From: Acidimicrobiaceae bacterium | GTDB taxonomy: Bacteria; Actinomycetota; Acidimicrobiia; Acidimicrobiales; Aldehydirespiratoraceae | Assembly (NCBI GenBank): GCA_009843915.1 | Contig: VYCM01000101.1 | Span: forward strand, 1 to 48,249 | Length of the DNA: 48,249 bases | Direction of reading: 5' to 3' | In this document: piece by piece, positions 24,807 to 33,132 of the stretch | Layout of the letters: every line of letters starts with the position of its first letter | Numbering within the stretch: position 1 is the first letter of the stretch | Translations under genes and position numbers: made by a program | Notes under the pieces: generated by a model | Database searches by the model: none | What the model was told of the DNA's origin: nothing | Seen by the model: only the letters and a program-made list of their open reading frames with translations

Positions 24807-26081
24807 TCAGCGGGTCTTGACGGCGAAGTCCTGGAGCGACGTGTTCTTGCCGCCGTGGCGGCCGGTGTCGCGGGACTGGATCGATACGTCGTGGCCGGCC
24901 ACCGACGCCCGCAGCGCCCCCACCGTGCAGTCTGCGCGGTCCAGCACCGAGAACGGGTCGTAGTTGAACCAGTCCATGGCGTTGAGGTGGGTGATCCGGT
25001 CGATGTCGGAGTCGGAAACGCTCTCGAACACCTCGACCAGCTCCTCAGGGGCCTCGGGCCAGTTCGAGTCCGAGTGGGGGTAGTCCATCTCCCAGCACAG
25101 GTTGTTGATGCCGATCTCGTGGCGAAGGGCCACTCCCACCGGGTCGGAGATGAAGCAGGTGAGGAAGTTCCGCCGGAAGACATCGCTGGGCTTGAGGTCG
25201 CCGAAGGACTGGCCGGTCCACAGGTGGTGCATGTCGTAGGTCTTGTCGGCCCGGTCCATGAAGTACGGCACCCAGCCCGAACCGCCCTCCGACAGGGCGA
25301 TCTTCAGGCCCGGGTAGCGCCGGGGCACCGTCGACCACAGCAGGTCCGAGGCCGCGATCGACGTGTTCATGGGCTGCATGTGGATCATCACGTCCATCGG
25401 GGCGTCGGGTGCGCTCACCACCATCTGCCCTGACGATCCCAGGTGGATGGACAGCACCGTCTCGCAGTCGACCAGGGCCTCCCACAACGGGTTCCAGTAG
25501 TGGTCGTGGAAGCTGGGCTGGCCCAGCGGGACCGGGTTCTCGGTGAAGGTCATCGAGTGGCAGCCCAGCGCCGACACCCGGCGCACCTCGGCCGCGCACT
25601 CGTCGGCCGACCAGATCATGGGCAGCGCCATGGGGATGAACCGGCCCGGATAGGCGCCGCACCACTCGCCGATGTGCCAGTCGTTGTACGCCCGGATCAG
25701 GTCGGCGGCGAAGTCCTTGTCTGGGTGGTTGGCGAACAGCCGTCCGGCGAAGCCGGGGAACGACGGGAAGCACATCGAACCGAGCACCCCGCCCGCGCTC
25801 ATGTCCTTGACCCGCTCGTGGACGTTGTAGCAGCCGGGCCGGATCTCGTCGAAGCTGGTCGGCTCGATGCCGTACTCCTCCTTGGGCCGCCCGGCCACCG
25901 CGTTGAGGCCGATGTTGGGGATGATCGAGCCGTTGAAGGTCCACACGTCGTCACCGTTGTCGGTGTGGAGGATCCTGGGGGCCTCGTCGCGCCACTTGGC
26001 CGGCAGGTGATGCTCGAACATGTCGGGCGGCTCGCACAAGTGATCGTCGACGCTCACCAGGATCATGTCGTTCATGTCCAT
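24807..26081 (-). CDS. Amidohydrolase (amidohydrolase_2), second type
   Basis: This 424-residue member has SVDDHLCEPPDMFEHHLP at the N-terminus, VLSIHLGSSGQ in mid-barrel, ALSEGGSGWVPYFMDRADK and CWEMDYPHSDSNWP as the late Asp motif. It differs from the other two in having a TFNGSIIPNIGLNAVAGRP segment. ATG 26081 has AGGAGGG about 6 bases upstream. It is preceded on the same strand by the acyl-CoA synthetase at 26109, 27 bases away, so they probably form an operon in which a carboxylate is activated or an amide or ring product is hydrolysed. Confidence 0.9.
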   Translation of the reverse strand: MDMNDMILVSVDDHLCEPPDMFEHHLPAKWRDEAPRILHTDNGDDVWTFNGSIIPNIGLNAVAGRPKEEYGIEPTSFDEIRPGCYNVHERVKDMSAGGVLGSMCFPSFPGFAGRLFANHPDKDFAADLIRAYNDWHIGEWCGAYPGRFIPMALPMIWSADECAAEVRRVSALGCHSMTFTENPVPLGQPSFHDHYWNPLWEALVDCETVLSIHLGSSGQMVVSAPDAPMDVMIHMQPMNTSIAASDLLWSTVPRRYPGLKIALSEGGSGWVPYFMDRADKTYDMHHLWTGQSFGDLKPSDVFRRNFLTCFISDPVGVALRHEIGINNLCWEMDYPHSDSNWPEAPEELVEVFESVSDSDIDRITHLNAMDWFNYDPFSVLDRADCTVGALRASVAGHDVSIQSRDTGRHGGKNTSLQDFAVKTR

Positions 26082-26108
26082 GGGGACCCTCCTTGCTACT
26101 CCGCTGGC

Positions 26109-27842
26109 CTATTCCTCGACGAAGTCGTAGTCGGCGTCGCCCTGGACGACTTGCTTGAGGATCTTGCCGGTGGCGTTCCGGGGCAGCGGCTCGGTCCGCA
26201 ACTCCCAGTGGGCCGGAACCTTGATGTCGGCCAATGTAGCGGCCACCCAGGCCTCGAGTTCTTCGATCAGGTTCTCGGCAGGCTGCTCTTTGTCGACCAC
26301 CACCACCGCCTTGACCTCCTGGCCCAGCTCTCGGTGCTCCACGCCCACAACGGCCGATTCGGCCACCGAGGGGTGGGCGTCGAGGCGCTGCTCGATCTCT
26401 GTGGGGTAGATGTTCTCGCCGCCGCGGATGATGAGGTCGCTGCGCCGGCTCACCAGGAACAGCAACCCGTCGCGGACGTAGCCGTAGTCGCCGGTGCGCA
26501 GCCAGCCGTCGCGGATGGTCTCGGCAGTGGCAACAGGGTCGTTCCAGTAGCCGGGGGTGATCATCGGGCCGGACAGGCAGACGTTGCCGACCGCGCCCTC
26601 GTCGAGCTCTCGGCCGCCATCGTCGGTGATGCGCACACCGACGATGGGGAGCGGGTAGCCAACCGAGTCGGGGTAGTCGCGCAGCACGTCGTCGGCCGCA
26701 CTAGTGGCCAGACCGGAGCTCTCGGTCAGCCCGTAGCCGATGGTGACGCTGACGCGGGCATGGGGCAGGGCCGTGCGGCAGATCTCCTGCAGTTCCGGCG
26801 ACCAGACGGATCCACCACCGCCGATGCTGACCACCGACGAGGTGTCGTAGTCGTCCAGCCGGGGATGCTCCACCAGCCTCCAGAGCTGGGTGGTGACTCC
26901 CCCCCAGCGGGCGATGCCGTGCTCCTCGGTGAGGCGCAGGATCTTCTCGGCGTCGTAGCGTCCGGTGGTCCACAGGTGGTTGATCCCCGCCCCGACGGCC
27001 ATCACCGCGCAGGCGTGCAGGCCCGATACGTGGAACAGGGGACTGCATGCCAGCGTCGGCCCGCCGACGTCCATCGACTCGCCCGGGAAGCGCAGGAACT
27101 GGCGGGCGCCGATCATGTAAGCGCAGGTCAGGTAGGAGAAGAAGTTGCGGTGGGTCTGGATGGCCCCCCTCGGCCTGCCGGTCGTGCCGGAAGTGAAGAG
27201 AATGGCGGCCGGATCGTCTATGGCTATCGGGCGGTCGGGCAGGGGAGTGCCGGCATAGGCGTCGACCAGGCCGTCGATCGTTGCCGTCGCTGCCGGATCG
27301 GAGTCCATGGCGATCACCGGCACGCCGGGGTCTCCGCCGAGGCGCTCCAGGCGTCGGCGGTCGGCGATCAGCACCTTGGGCTCGGTCAGCTCGATGCCGT
27401 AGTGGATCTCGTCGCCCTTCCACCAGCCGTTCATGGCCACCGCGACGGCCCCGGCGCTGACCGCTCCCCAGAATCCCTGGATCCAGCCCGGCTGGTTGGA
27501 GCCCAGCAGGCCCACCCGGTCGCCGGGTTCCACGCCGAACCGCTGCGTGAGGGCCGCGGCCGCTGCCCCCGCATGGTCGATGTTCTCGGCGAAGGTGGCG
27601 CTGCGACCGTCGTCGAAGAGGTAGTAGCGGGCCGAGCCGTCGCCGCCGTGCCCCGCTGAGGCGGCGAGCAGGTCTCGCAGGCTCTGATGCGGGCTGGCCA
27701 CCACGCCCATTTCCATGCCGCCGACGTTCTCGGTGACGATCTCGAAGAACCCGCCCGGGCCGGTGAGCATGGCGTCGGCCTCTGCCACCGTCATGGCCGG
27801 TGTGGCGCTGTCCGTTGCCTGATCTTCTGACTGGTCGGTCAC
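26109..27842 (-). CDS. Acyl-CoA synthetase (AMP-forming, FadD-like)
   Basis: The product (about 577 residues) is an ANL-superfamily ligase. It has the P-loop-like motif FTSGTTGRPRG (Arg in place of the usual Lys), YGLTESSG, WLRTGDYGYVRDG hinge, GGENIYPTEIE and the C-terminal catalytic Lys in PRNATGKILKQ. It activates a carboxylic acid to its CoA ester via an acyl-adenylate. The start is uncertain: GTG 27842 is used here, while ATG 27878 and ATG 27794 are alternatives. The conserved part begins near MLTGPGGFFE. It diverges from the P450 gene at 27931; any start above about 27930 would overlap that gene. Confidence 0.9.
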   Translation of the reverse strand: MTDQSEDQATDSATPAMTVAEADAMLTGPGGFFEIVTENVGGMEMGVVASPHQSLRDLLAASAGHGGDGSARYYLFDDGRSATFAENIDHAGAAAAALTQRFGVEPGDRVGLLGSNQPGWIQGFWGAVSAGAVAVAMNGWWKGDEIHYGIELTEPKVLIADRRRLERLGGDPGVPVIAMDSDPAATATIDGLVDAYAGTPLPDRPIAIDDPAAILFTSGTTGRPRGAIQTHRNFFSYLTCAYMIGARQFLRFPGESMDVGGPTLACSPLFHVSGLHACAVMAVGAGINHLWTTGRYDAEKILRLTEEHGIARWGGVTTQLWRLVEHPRLDDYDTSSVVSIGGGGSVWSPELQEICRTALPHARVSVTIGYGLTESSGLATSAADDVLRDYPDSVGYPLPIVGVRITDDGGRELDEGAVGNVCLSGPMITPGYWNDPVATAETIRDGWLRTGDYGYVRDGLLFLVSRRSDLIIRGGENIYPTEIEQRLDAHPSVAESAVVGVEHRELGQEVKAVVVVDKEQPAENLIEELEAWVAATLADIKVPAHWELRTEPLPRNATGKILKQVVQGDADYDFVEE

Positions 27843-27930
27843 CGTCGAGACCCTAGTTGGGAGTGTTCGCAGTCCCATACGTGATCCACGGCCCGAGTAC
27901 GATGCGCGGCCACCGGGATCGGCCAGACGT

Positions 27931-29193
27931 ATGCAAGACCTGCCCCAAGGCACCATCGATGTAGATCATCAGGCCCCGAGCTTCATCGCCGATCGCCACC
28001 GTCGATACGCGGAGTTGCGGGACCGGTGCCCGGTGGCGTTCAACCAGCAATACGGGGGCTTCTGGATGGTCACCGACTACGAGTCGGTGGCGGCGGTGGC
28101 CCGCGACAACGACACCTTCGCCCACAAGTACGAACCCGACTCCGACGACGGGATCTCCTACCACGGCATCTGTGGCATCCCCCGGCCGCCGTACGTGCCT
28201 CGCATGGGGGTGTCGGAGATCGACGGGCCCGAGCACGCCGACCTGCGCCGGGTGCTCAACCCGTACATGACGCCCCGGGTCATCGAGCGCCAGCGGCCGA
28301 GGATGGCGACGGTGTCGGCCTGGTTCCTGGACCAGTTCTCCGAGGCCGGCGCGGCGGACCTGGTGCTCGACTACGCCACTCCGGTCCCGGCGGTGCTCAC
28401 CCTCGAGCTGATGGGCATGGAGTCGTCCAACTGGAAGCACTACGCCGACTTCTTCCACGCCACCTCCTCCTACGAGCCGTCCGATCCGAGGTTCCGCAGC
28501 GCAGTGGCCCGCCGCGACGACATGTGGGCCGAACTGGCGGGATTCGCCGCCTTCCGGCGGGCTAACCCGGCCGACGATGTCACCACCGCCTTGGTGACCG
28601 CGGTCATAGACGGTCGGCCCCTGACCGACGACGAGATAACCGGGATCATGTGGAACCTGGTGGCGGGCGGCCTCGACACCACCACGTCGCTGGTCTCGTG
28701 GGGCCTGCACCATCTCGGCACCCATCCCGATGACCGGACCCGCCTGATCGCCGATCCCAGCCTGATCGCTGGTGCCGTGGAGGAGTTCCTGCGCTACTAC
28801 AGCCCCAGCGAGACGCTCACCCGCACCGCCACTCGGGACGTCGAGCTGGGCGGCCGGCAGATCCGCCGCGGCGATGTGGTGTTCATCAGCTGGGTGGCGG
28901 CCAACCACGACCCCTCGGTGTTCGAGGGCGCCGACGCGGTGCGCATCGAGCGAGCCGTCAACAAGCATCTCGCCTTCGGCCTGGGAGGCCACCGCTGCAT
29001 CGGCTCATCGATCGCTCGCATCGAATCGGAGCTGATGCTGGGAGACGTGCTGAGCCGCGTCGGCGACTACCAGATCGACGTCGACGGCTTCAAGCCCTAT
29101 CCGGGGAACCTGTTGATGACCGGCGTCGTGGCGATGCCGGTGACGTTCACTCCGGGCGCCCGCTCGGGAGCCGCCGACCCCTTCGGCTACTAG
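27931..29193 (+). CDS. Cytochrome P450
   Basis: The 420-residue P450 has the I-helix AGGLDTTT (from about 245), ExxR in EFLRYY, and haem motif FGLGGHRCIGSSIAR with axial Cys356. A TACGAT -10-like hexamer lies at 27898-27903. The start is ATG 27931. No redox partner gene is adjacent. It is divergent from the acyl-CoA synthetase, and its last 47 bases overlap the convergent membrane-protein gene. It is not a close copy of the P450 at 2102; the I-helix motif differs (Asp versus Glu). The substrate is unknown. Confidence 0.93.
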   Translation: MQDLPQGTIDVDHQAPSFIADRHRRYAELRDRCPVAFNQQYGGFWMVTDYESVAAVARDNDTFAHKYEPDSDDGISYHGICGIPRPPYVPRMGVSEIDGPEHADLRRVLNPYMTPRVIERQRPRMATVSAWFLDQFSEAGAADLVLDYATPVPAVLTLELMGMESSNWKHYADFFHATSSYEPSDPRFRSAVARRDDMWAELAGFAAFRRANPADDVTTALVTAVIDGRPLTDDEITGIMWNLVAGGLDTTTSLVSWGLHHLGTHPDDRTRLIADPSLIAGAVEEFLRYYSPSETLTRTATRDVELGGRQIRRGDVVFISWVAANHDPSVFEGADAVRIERAVNKHLAFGLGGHRCIGSSIARIESELMLGDVLSRVGDYQIDVDGFKPYPGNLLMTGVVAMPVTFTPGARSGAADPFGY

Positions 29194-30292
29194 CAGGCAG
29201 CTCTTCTCGCGCCAGCACGGTCGCCGACCACAGCCCCGGGATCACCGGCAGCCAGAAGGCGAACACCCGATGGGCGACCACACCCAGCAGCGCCACCTCG
29301 ATCGGCACCCCGACCGCTCGCAGGGTGAAAGTGGTCGCCGCGTCCACACCCCCTGTCGCGATCAGCGGGATGGGTACCGACTGAGCCAAGTACCCCAGCA
29401 CGTAGGCAACCACGATGGCGGGCACCGAGACGGTCACGCCGAAGGCCTGAAGGGCCGCCCACAGGCTCACGAGATCGCCGATCCAGTACAGCAGCGCCCA
29501 GGCCAGCAGCCGCTGCCCGTCAGCGGTGTGCATGTATTCCCGCACCCGGGCCGCCGCCGAGACGCCGACGGCGAGAGCCCGCTGGAGCCGGGATCTGCCT
29601 TCGGCCCCAGTGAATCTGGCCTTGCGCTCGGGCTGGATGAACCAGCGAGCCAGCGCGATCACCACGACGAAGCTGGCCAGCCAGCTCGCGGCCATGGCTA
29701 TGGGCACGACCGGGTCGAGCAGACCCGCCAGCGCGCCCAGCCATCCCAGGACACCGAACACGAAGTAGACGGCGGTGTTGAGCGTGATGAGCTGCAACAT
29801 GGCGTTCGGCTTGGAGAATCCCAGCCGGCGGAACACCCAGAACGTGAACGCCATCCCTGCTGCGCCGCCCGCGGCTACTAGCTGGGTGAGACCGAAACCC
29901 GCCAGCGCCACCTTGAGCGAGTACCAGAACCCCACCGGGGGTGGGTTGCCGCCGGACTCTGCGAGGAGATCGCCACTGCCGGCCACCGACATGCGGAACG
30001 CTCCGGCGTAGCCGACGAAGACCCCGATCTGGCCCACGGCGCACAGGCCGAGCCAGCCCCAGGCGGCGCCGCTGAGCGTGTCGCCCAACTTGGTGAACCC
30101 GGCGAACCGGCCGATGGACACCACCAGCACCGTCGTCACGATCACGGCCACCCCGACGGTCAGGATCACCTGCCCGGGGCGCAGCGCCCTAAGTGCTTCC
30201 AGCCGGCTCGCCGCGGCGGGCGACATGGTCTCTGACGACGGATCCTGTGGCTCGGGCGGCACTCCGTGGTCGTCGGGAACCTGACCGCTCAT
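29147..30292 (-). CDS. Flippase-like membrane protein (LPG-synthase TM / UPF0104 type)
   Basis: The 381-residue integral membrane protein has about 8-9 hydrophobic helices: GQVILTVGVAVIVTTVLVVS, FWYSLKVALAGFGLTQLVAA, WLASFVVVIALARWF, VPAIVVAYVLGYLAQSVPIP, and GGVDAATTFTLRAVGVP, the last two matching the lysylphosphatidylglycerol-synthetase/UPF0104 family. Such proteins are thought to move or modify lipids. ATG 30292 overlaps the preceding stop (ATGA). It is third in a coupled operon with an acyltransferase and a PAP2-type enzyme, which supports a role in envelope lipid assembly. The exact lipid is unknown. Confidence 0.85.
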   Translation of the reverse strand: MSGQVPDDHGVPPEPQDPSSETMSPAAASRLEALRALRPGQVILTVGVAVIVTTVLVVSIGRFAGFTKLGDTLSGAAWGWLGLCAVGQIGVFVGYAGAFRMSVAGSGDLLAESGGNPPPVGFWYSLKVALAGFGLTQLVAAGGAAGMAFTFWVFRRLGFSKPNAMLQLITLNTAVYFVFGVLGWLGALAGLLDPVVPIAMAASWLASFVVVIALARWFIQPERKARFTGAEGRSRLQRALAVGVSAAARVREYMHTADGQRLLAWALLYWIGDLVSLWAALQAFGVTVSVPAIVVAYVLGYLAQSVPIPLIATGGVDAATTFTLRAVGVPIEVALLGVVAHRVFAFWLPVIPGLWSATVLAREELPASSRRGRRLPSGRPE

Positions 30293-30948
30293 CTCGTCAC
30301 GACCCTCGCCAACGCGCCGAGAGCGGCCCCGGCGATCACGTCCAGGGTGTAATGGTTGCCGGTGGCCACCACCACCGCAGCGACGGCCGCCGGATAGACG
30401 GTTCCGACGGCCCGCATCAGCGGACTGCGGGCGAAGCGGGCCATCCCGAACCCGGTGACCACCGCGAAGGCCACATGGTGGCTGGGCATGGCCGCGATCG
30501 GGTTGTAGAGCTTCACCAGCATCCGGTGCTCTAGGTCGATGCCCCGGTCGAGCAGCGTGTCGACCTGGTCGTCGCGGTTGCGGGGCGGGGCGGCGGGAAA
30601 GGCCAGGAATACGGGCAGGGCGCCGAGGTAGGCCGCCACCACCGCCCGCCGCTCCCGGACGAAAACGGGGCTGCGCCGGTGGTGGAGCAGGATGAGCCAG
30701 CCGACGCTGATGGTGAGGTTGCCGACCGCGTAGCCGACGTTGAGCATGTCGACCAGCCGCTGGTGACGCAGTGCGGCCCGCTGGACGTCGGGCTCGATGC
30801 GCAGCCCGAGGCGCTCTTCGAGGGCTACCACTCGATCGGCGTTGCGGGCGGCCCGGCGCTGGCCTCGTTCGTTCCACACCAGCCTGCGCACGCCGAAGTA
30901 GCCGCCGATGCACAGCGCACCGATGGCGAACTCTCGCAGGATCTTCAT
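30289..30948 (-). CDS. PAP2-superfamily membrane phosphatase/phosphotransferase
   Basis: The 219-residue membrane protein carries the PAP2 active-site motifs: MPSHHVAFA (PSxH) and GNHYTLDVIAGA (His-x3-Asp). Hydrophobic segments surround them (LTISVGWLILLHH, AVVAAYLGALPVFLAF). The order and the AAPPRNRDDQVDTL stretch resemble the inositolphosphotransferase (Aur1-like) branch, so head-group transfer is as likely as phosphate release. ATG 30948 overlaps the acyltransferase stop (ATGA), and its own stop overlaps the next ATG. The frame upstream of this ATG is the antisense-free extension inside the acyltransferase and was discarded. Confidence 0.85.
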   Translation of the reverse strand: MKILREFAIGALCIGGYFGVRRLVWNERGQRRAARNADRVVALEERLGLRIEPDVQRAALRHQRLVDMLNVGYAVGNLTISVGWLILLHHRRSPVFVRERRAVVAAYLGALPVFLAFPAAPPRNRDDQVDTLLDRGIDLEHRMLVKLYNPIAAMPSHHVAFAVVTGFGMARFARSPLMRAVGTVYPAAVAAVVVATGNHYTLDVIAGAALGALARVVTR

Positions 30949-31931
30949 CCCGGCGGCTCCTGCTGGGGTCTCTCTTCGCTGGTTGTGTCGATCCAATGGA
31001 GGGGGGCGGCCATCGCCCAATGGTCGGGATTGGCCCTGATCGCGTCTGACCAGCGATCCGCCAGTTGCTGCATAACGGCATGCTCGCCGGCCTTGCCCAA
31101 GTCGGGGGACGGTGGCTCGATGGGCGGATCCATCGTGGCGCGCCACCGGCGGGGTCCGAGCGGCAGCACCGTGAACGAGACTATGGGAGCGCCGGCGAGG
31201 CGGGCCAGGGCGGCCACGCCGGCTGCCATCTCAACCTGGCTGTCCAGGAACCGCACCCTGTGGGTGTGCCCGGCGAACTCGCTGTTGTCGCCGAGCAGCA
31301 GCACAGCCTCGCCGGCTTGCAGTCGGCGAACGCTGCGCAGCGCCGCGGCCTGGCGGTACATGATCCTCAACCCGACATCGGCCCGGACGTGTTCGATCGC
31401 CCATGCGATCCAGTTGTCGGCCACGATCACATTGGTCGGCACGGGGATCCTCGCCCCCGGGATGGCCGTGGCCACCTCCCAACCTCCGAGGTGGGTTCCG
31501 GCCAGGATCAGGCCGCGGCCCTCGCCGACGGCGGCGTCGACGTGGTGCCAATCCTTGTAGACGACCGTGTCCAGGAACTCCTGGGGCCGTCCGATGGCCC
31601 AGAGCAGGTCGGCGGCCGCGTGCGACTCGTTGATCATCACCCGTCGCACTGCGGCCCGCACCCTCGGATGGTCCGGTGGTGCCCCGACGGCGTGGCACAG
31701 GTTGGCGGCTAGGTCCCGGCGCCGCTTGGGCCGCAGCGCCCACTGGATGTTGCCGCCCGTCGCGGCCAGCCCGTGAGCCAGCCAAGCCGGGATACGCGAG
31801 CCGATCCACGCCGCGCCGTCGATGACCCGGGCCAGCGCGATGGCGGCCTGCCGCAGGACACCCCTGCGCAGCGGCGAGAATGACGCACTTCCCGCTCGCA
31901 GCGCCTCGTCGGCCTCCGAGCAACGCAGCAT
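30945..31931 (-). CDS. Lysophospholipid/PIM-type acyltransferase (LpxL/HtrB family)
   Basis: The 328-residue protein has the LpxL-family catalytic motif HxxxxE as THLGGWE, plus GEAVLLLGDNSEFAGHTHRV and APIVSFTVLPLGPRRW. In actinobacteria this family includes PatA, which acylates phosphatidylinositol mannosides. It heads a three-gene unit with PAP2 and flippase-like genes, each joined by a 4-base overlap. The start is ATG 31931; a TAGAGT hexamer lies 10 bases upstream. Acylation of a phosphoinositide or glycolipid is inferred from family and operon. Confidence 0.87.
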   Translation of the reverse strand: MLRCSEADEALRAGSASFSPLRRGVLRQAAIALARVIDGAAWIGSRIPAWLAHGLAATGGNIQWALRPKRRRDLAANLCHAVGAPPDHPRVRAAVRRVMINESHAAADLLWAIGRPQEFLDTVVYKDWHHVDAAVGEGRGLILAGTHLGGWEVATAIPGARIPVPTNVIVADNWIAWAIEHVRADVGLRIMYRQAAALRSVRRLQAGEAVLLLGDNSEFAGHTHRVRFLDSQVEMAAGVAALARLAGAPIVSFTVLPLGPRRWRATMDPPIEPPSPDLGKAGEHAVMQQLADRWSDAIRANPDHWAMAAPLHWIDTTSEERPQQEPPG

Positions 31932-31941
31932 GTCAGTCGCG

Positions 31942-31947
31942 ACTCTA
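31942..31947 (-). promoter_or_regulatory. Possible -10 (TAGAGT) for the lipid operon
   Basis: TANNNT hexamer 10 bases before ATG 31931 on the minus strand, implying a very short leader. No good -35 is visible. Confidence 0.35.
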
Positions 31948-31993
31948 GACCTGCCGTCCGGCTGGGGCTAAGAAGTCGGGCGGCACCCACGGG

Positions 31994-31999
31994 TAGATT
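31994..31999 (+). promoter_or_regulatory. Possible -10 (TAGATT), leaderless kinase mRNA
   Basis: TAGATT ends 8 bases before GTG 32008, which lacks a ribosome-binding site, so transcription would begin at or next to the start codon. Confidence 0.45.
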
Positions 32000-32007
32000 C
32001 GGCTGCC

Positions 32008-33123
32008 GTGACCAGCCCTACCAGCAGCGAGCCGGAGGGTTCGTCCGCCGGCCGCGCCGACGGGTCCGACTCCGAGGCGGAGCGCACCGCAGGGCTGGTC
32101 GACCCCGAGCGTTTGGGCGACTGGATGGACGACCGGGGCCTGGCCGGAGCAGGCGAGCCGTTGTCGGTCAGGTTCATCTCGGGCGGAGCGTCCAACGAGA
32201 TCTTCGAGGTGAGCCGCGGCGGCCACCGGTGGGCGCTGCGCCGCCCGCCGAGGAACGTGCCGCCCGGCCGCAACGAGACCATGATGCGCGAGTACCGCAT
32301 CCTGGCCGCCCTTAGCGGCACCGACGTGCCCCACGCCCGGGCTGCGGGCGCCTGCGACGACCCCGGCGTGCTGGGTGCCGCCTTCTACTTGATGGACTAC
32401 GTGGACGGGTGGTCGCCGATCAGCGAGCCGGAGTGGCCCGAGCCGTTCTTCTCGGACCTGGATACCCGGGCTGGCCTGGCCTATGAGTTGGTCGAGGCCA
32501 TCGCCCGGCTGTCCCGGGTCGACTGGAAGGCCCGGGGTCTGGAGGGGTTGGGCCGGCCCGACGGATTCCACGAGCGCCAGGTCGACCGCTGGTACGCGCA
32601 CCTTGGGCGATTCGAATTCCGTGACATCCCCGGCCTGGATGTCGCGGGAGACTGGTTGCGGGGACGCAAGCCTCGCAGCTACGAGCCGGGCATAATGCAC
32701 GGCGACTACCAGTTCGCCAACGTGATGTTCCACCACGGGGCTCCGGCCCGGATGGCCGCTGTCGTGGACTGGGAGATGGGCACGGTGGGCGACCCGCTCC
32801 TGGATCTGGCCTGGGTGGTGATGGGCTGGCCCGACGACACCGGGGGCGGGGCCGGACGCCGGGTCGGCGGATACGTCGACTACACCGGCATGCCGGGACG
32901 CGACGATCTGCTGGAGCGCTACGCCTCGGTGTCGGGTCGCGACGTCGACGAGATCGACTACTACGTCATCCTGGCCCGGTTCAAGATGGCCATCGTGCTG
33001 GAGGGCGGCTACGCCCGGTTCGTCGCCGGCGGGGCTGACAACCCCAAGATGGAGGCCTTCGGCGCGGTGGTGCTCGACATGGCTGAGGCCGCGGCCGAAC
33101 TGGCCCGCACCACCAGCCTCTAG
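32008..33123 (+). CDS. APH-fold kinase, ACAD10/11 kinase-like
   Basis: The 371-residue protein has the aminoglycoside-phosphotransferase fold: FISGGASNEIFEVSRGG (nucleotide loop), WALRRPP, catalytic MHGDYQFANVMF, and the metal motif VVDWEMGTVGDPLLDLAW. This subgroup accompanies acyl-CoA dehydrogenases: it is the N-terminal half of animal ACAD10/ACAD11 and resembles LvaA of levulinate catabolism, which phosphorylates 4-hydroxyacyl-CoA. An acyl-CoA dehydrogenase of the matching type follows 9 bases downstream, so phosphorylation of a hydroxyacyl-CoA is the best guess. It is not an antibiotic-resistance enzyme on present evidence. Confidence 0.88.
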   Translation: MTSPTSSEPEGSSAGRADGSDSEAERTAGLVDPERLGDWMDDRGLAGAGEPLSVRFISGGASNEIFEVSRGGHRWALRRPPRNVPPGRNETMMREYRILAALSGTDVPHARAAGACDDPGVLGAAFYLMDYVDGWSPISEPEWPEPFFSDLDTRAGLAYELVEAIARLSRVDWKARGLEGLGRPDGFHERQVDRWYAHLGRFEFRDIPGLDVAGDWLRGRKPRSYEPGIMHGDYQFANVMFHHGAPARMAAVVDWEMGTVGDPLLDLAWVVMGWPDDTGGGAGRRVGGYVDYTGMPGRDDLLERYASVSGRDVDEIDYYVILARFKMAIVLEGGYARFVAGGADNPKMEAFGAVVLDMAEAAAELARTTSL

Positions 33124-33126
33124 CGT
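33121..33126 (+). promoter_or_regulatory. Possible internal -10 (TAGCGT) before the dehydrogenase
   Basis: TANNNT made from the kinase stop codon, 6 bases before ATG 33133, which lacks a ribosome-binding site. It may allow a separate leaderless transcript. Confidence 0.25.
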
Positions 33127-33132
33127 TGAGCC

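Noticed and set aside
25443..27659. A 738-codon open frame on the plus strand
   Set aside because: It runs antisense to two well-supported genes (amidohydrolase and acyl-CoA synthetase), is rich in Arg, Gly, His and Val with no family motifs, and is explained by high G+C at third positions.
32008..33123. Aminoglycoside resistance gene
   Set aside because: The subgroup and the adjacent ACAD10/11-like dehydrogenase point to acyl-CoA metabolism.
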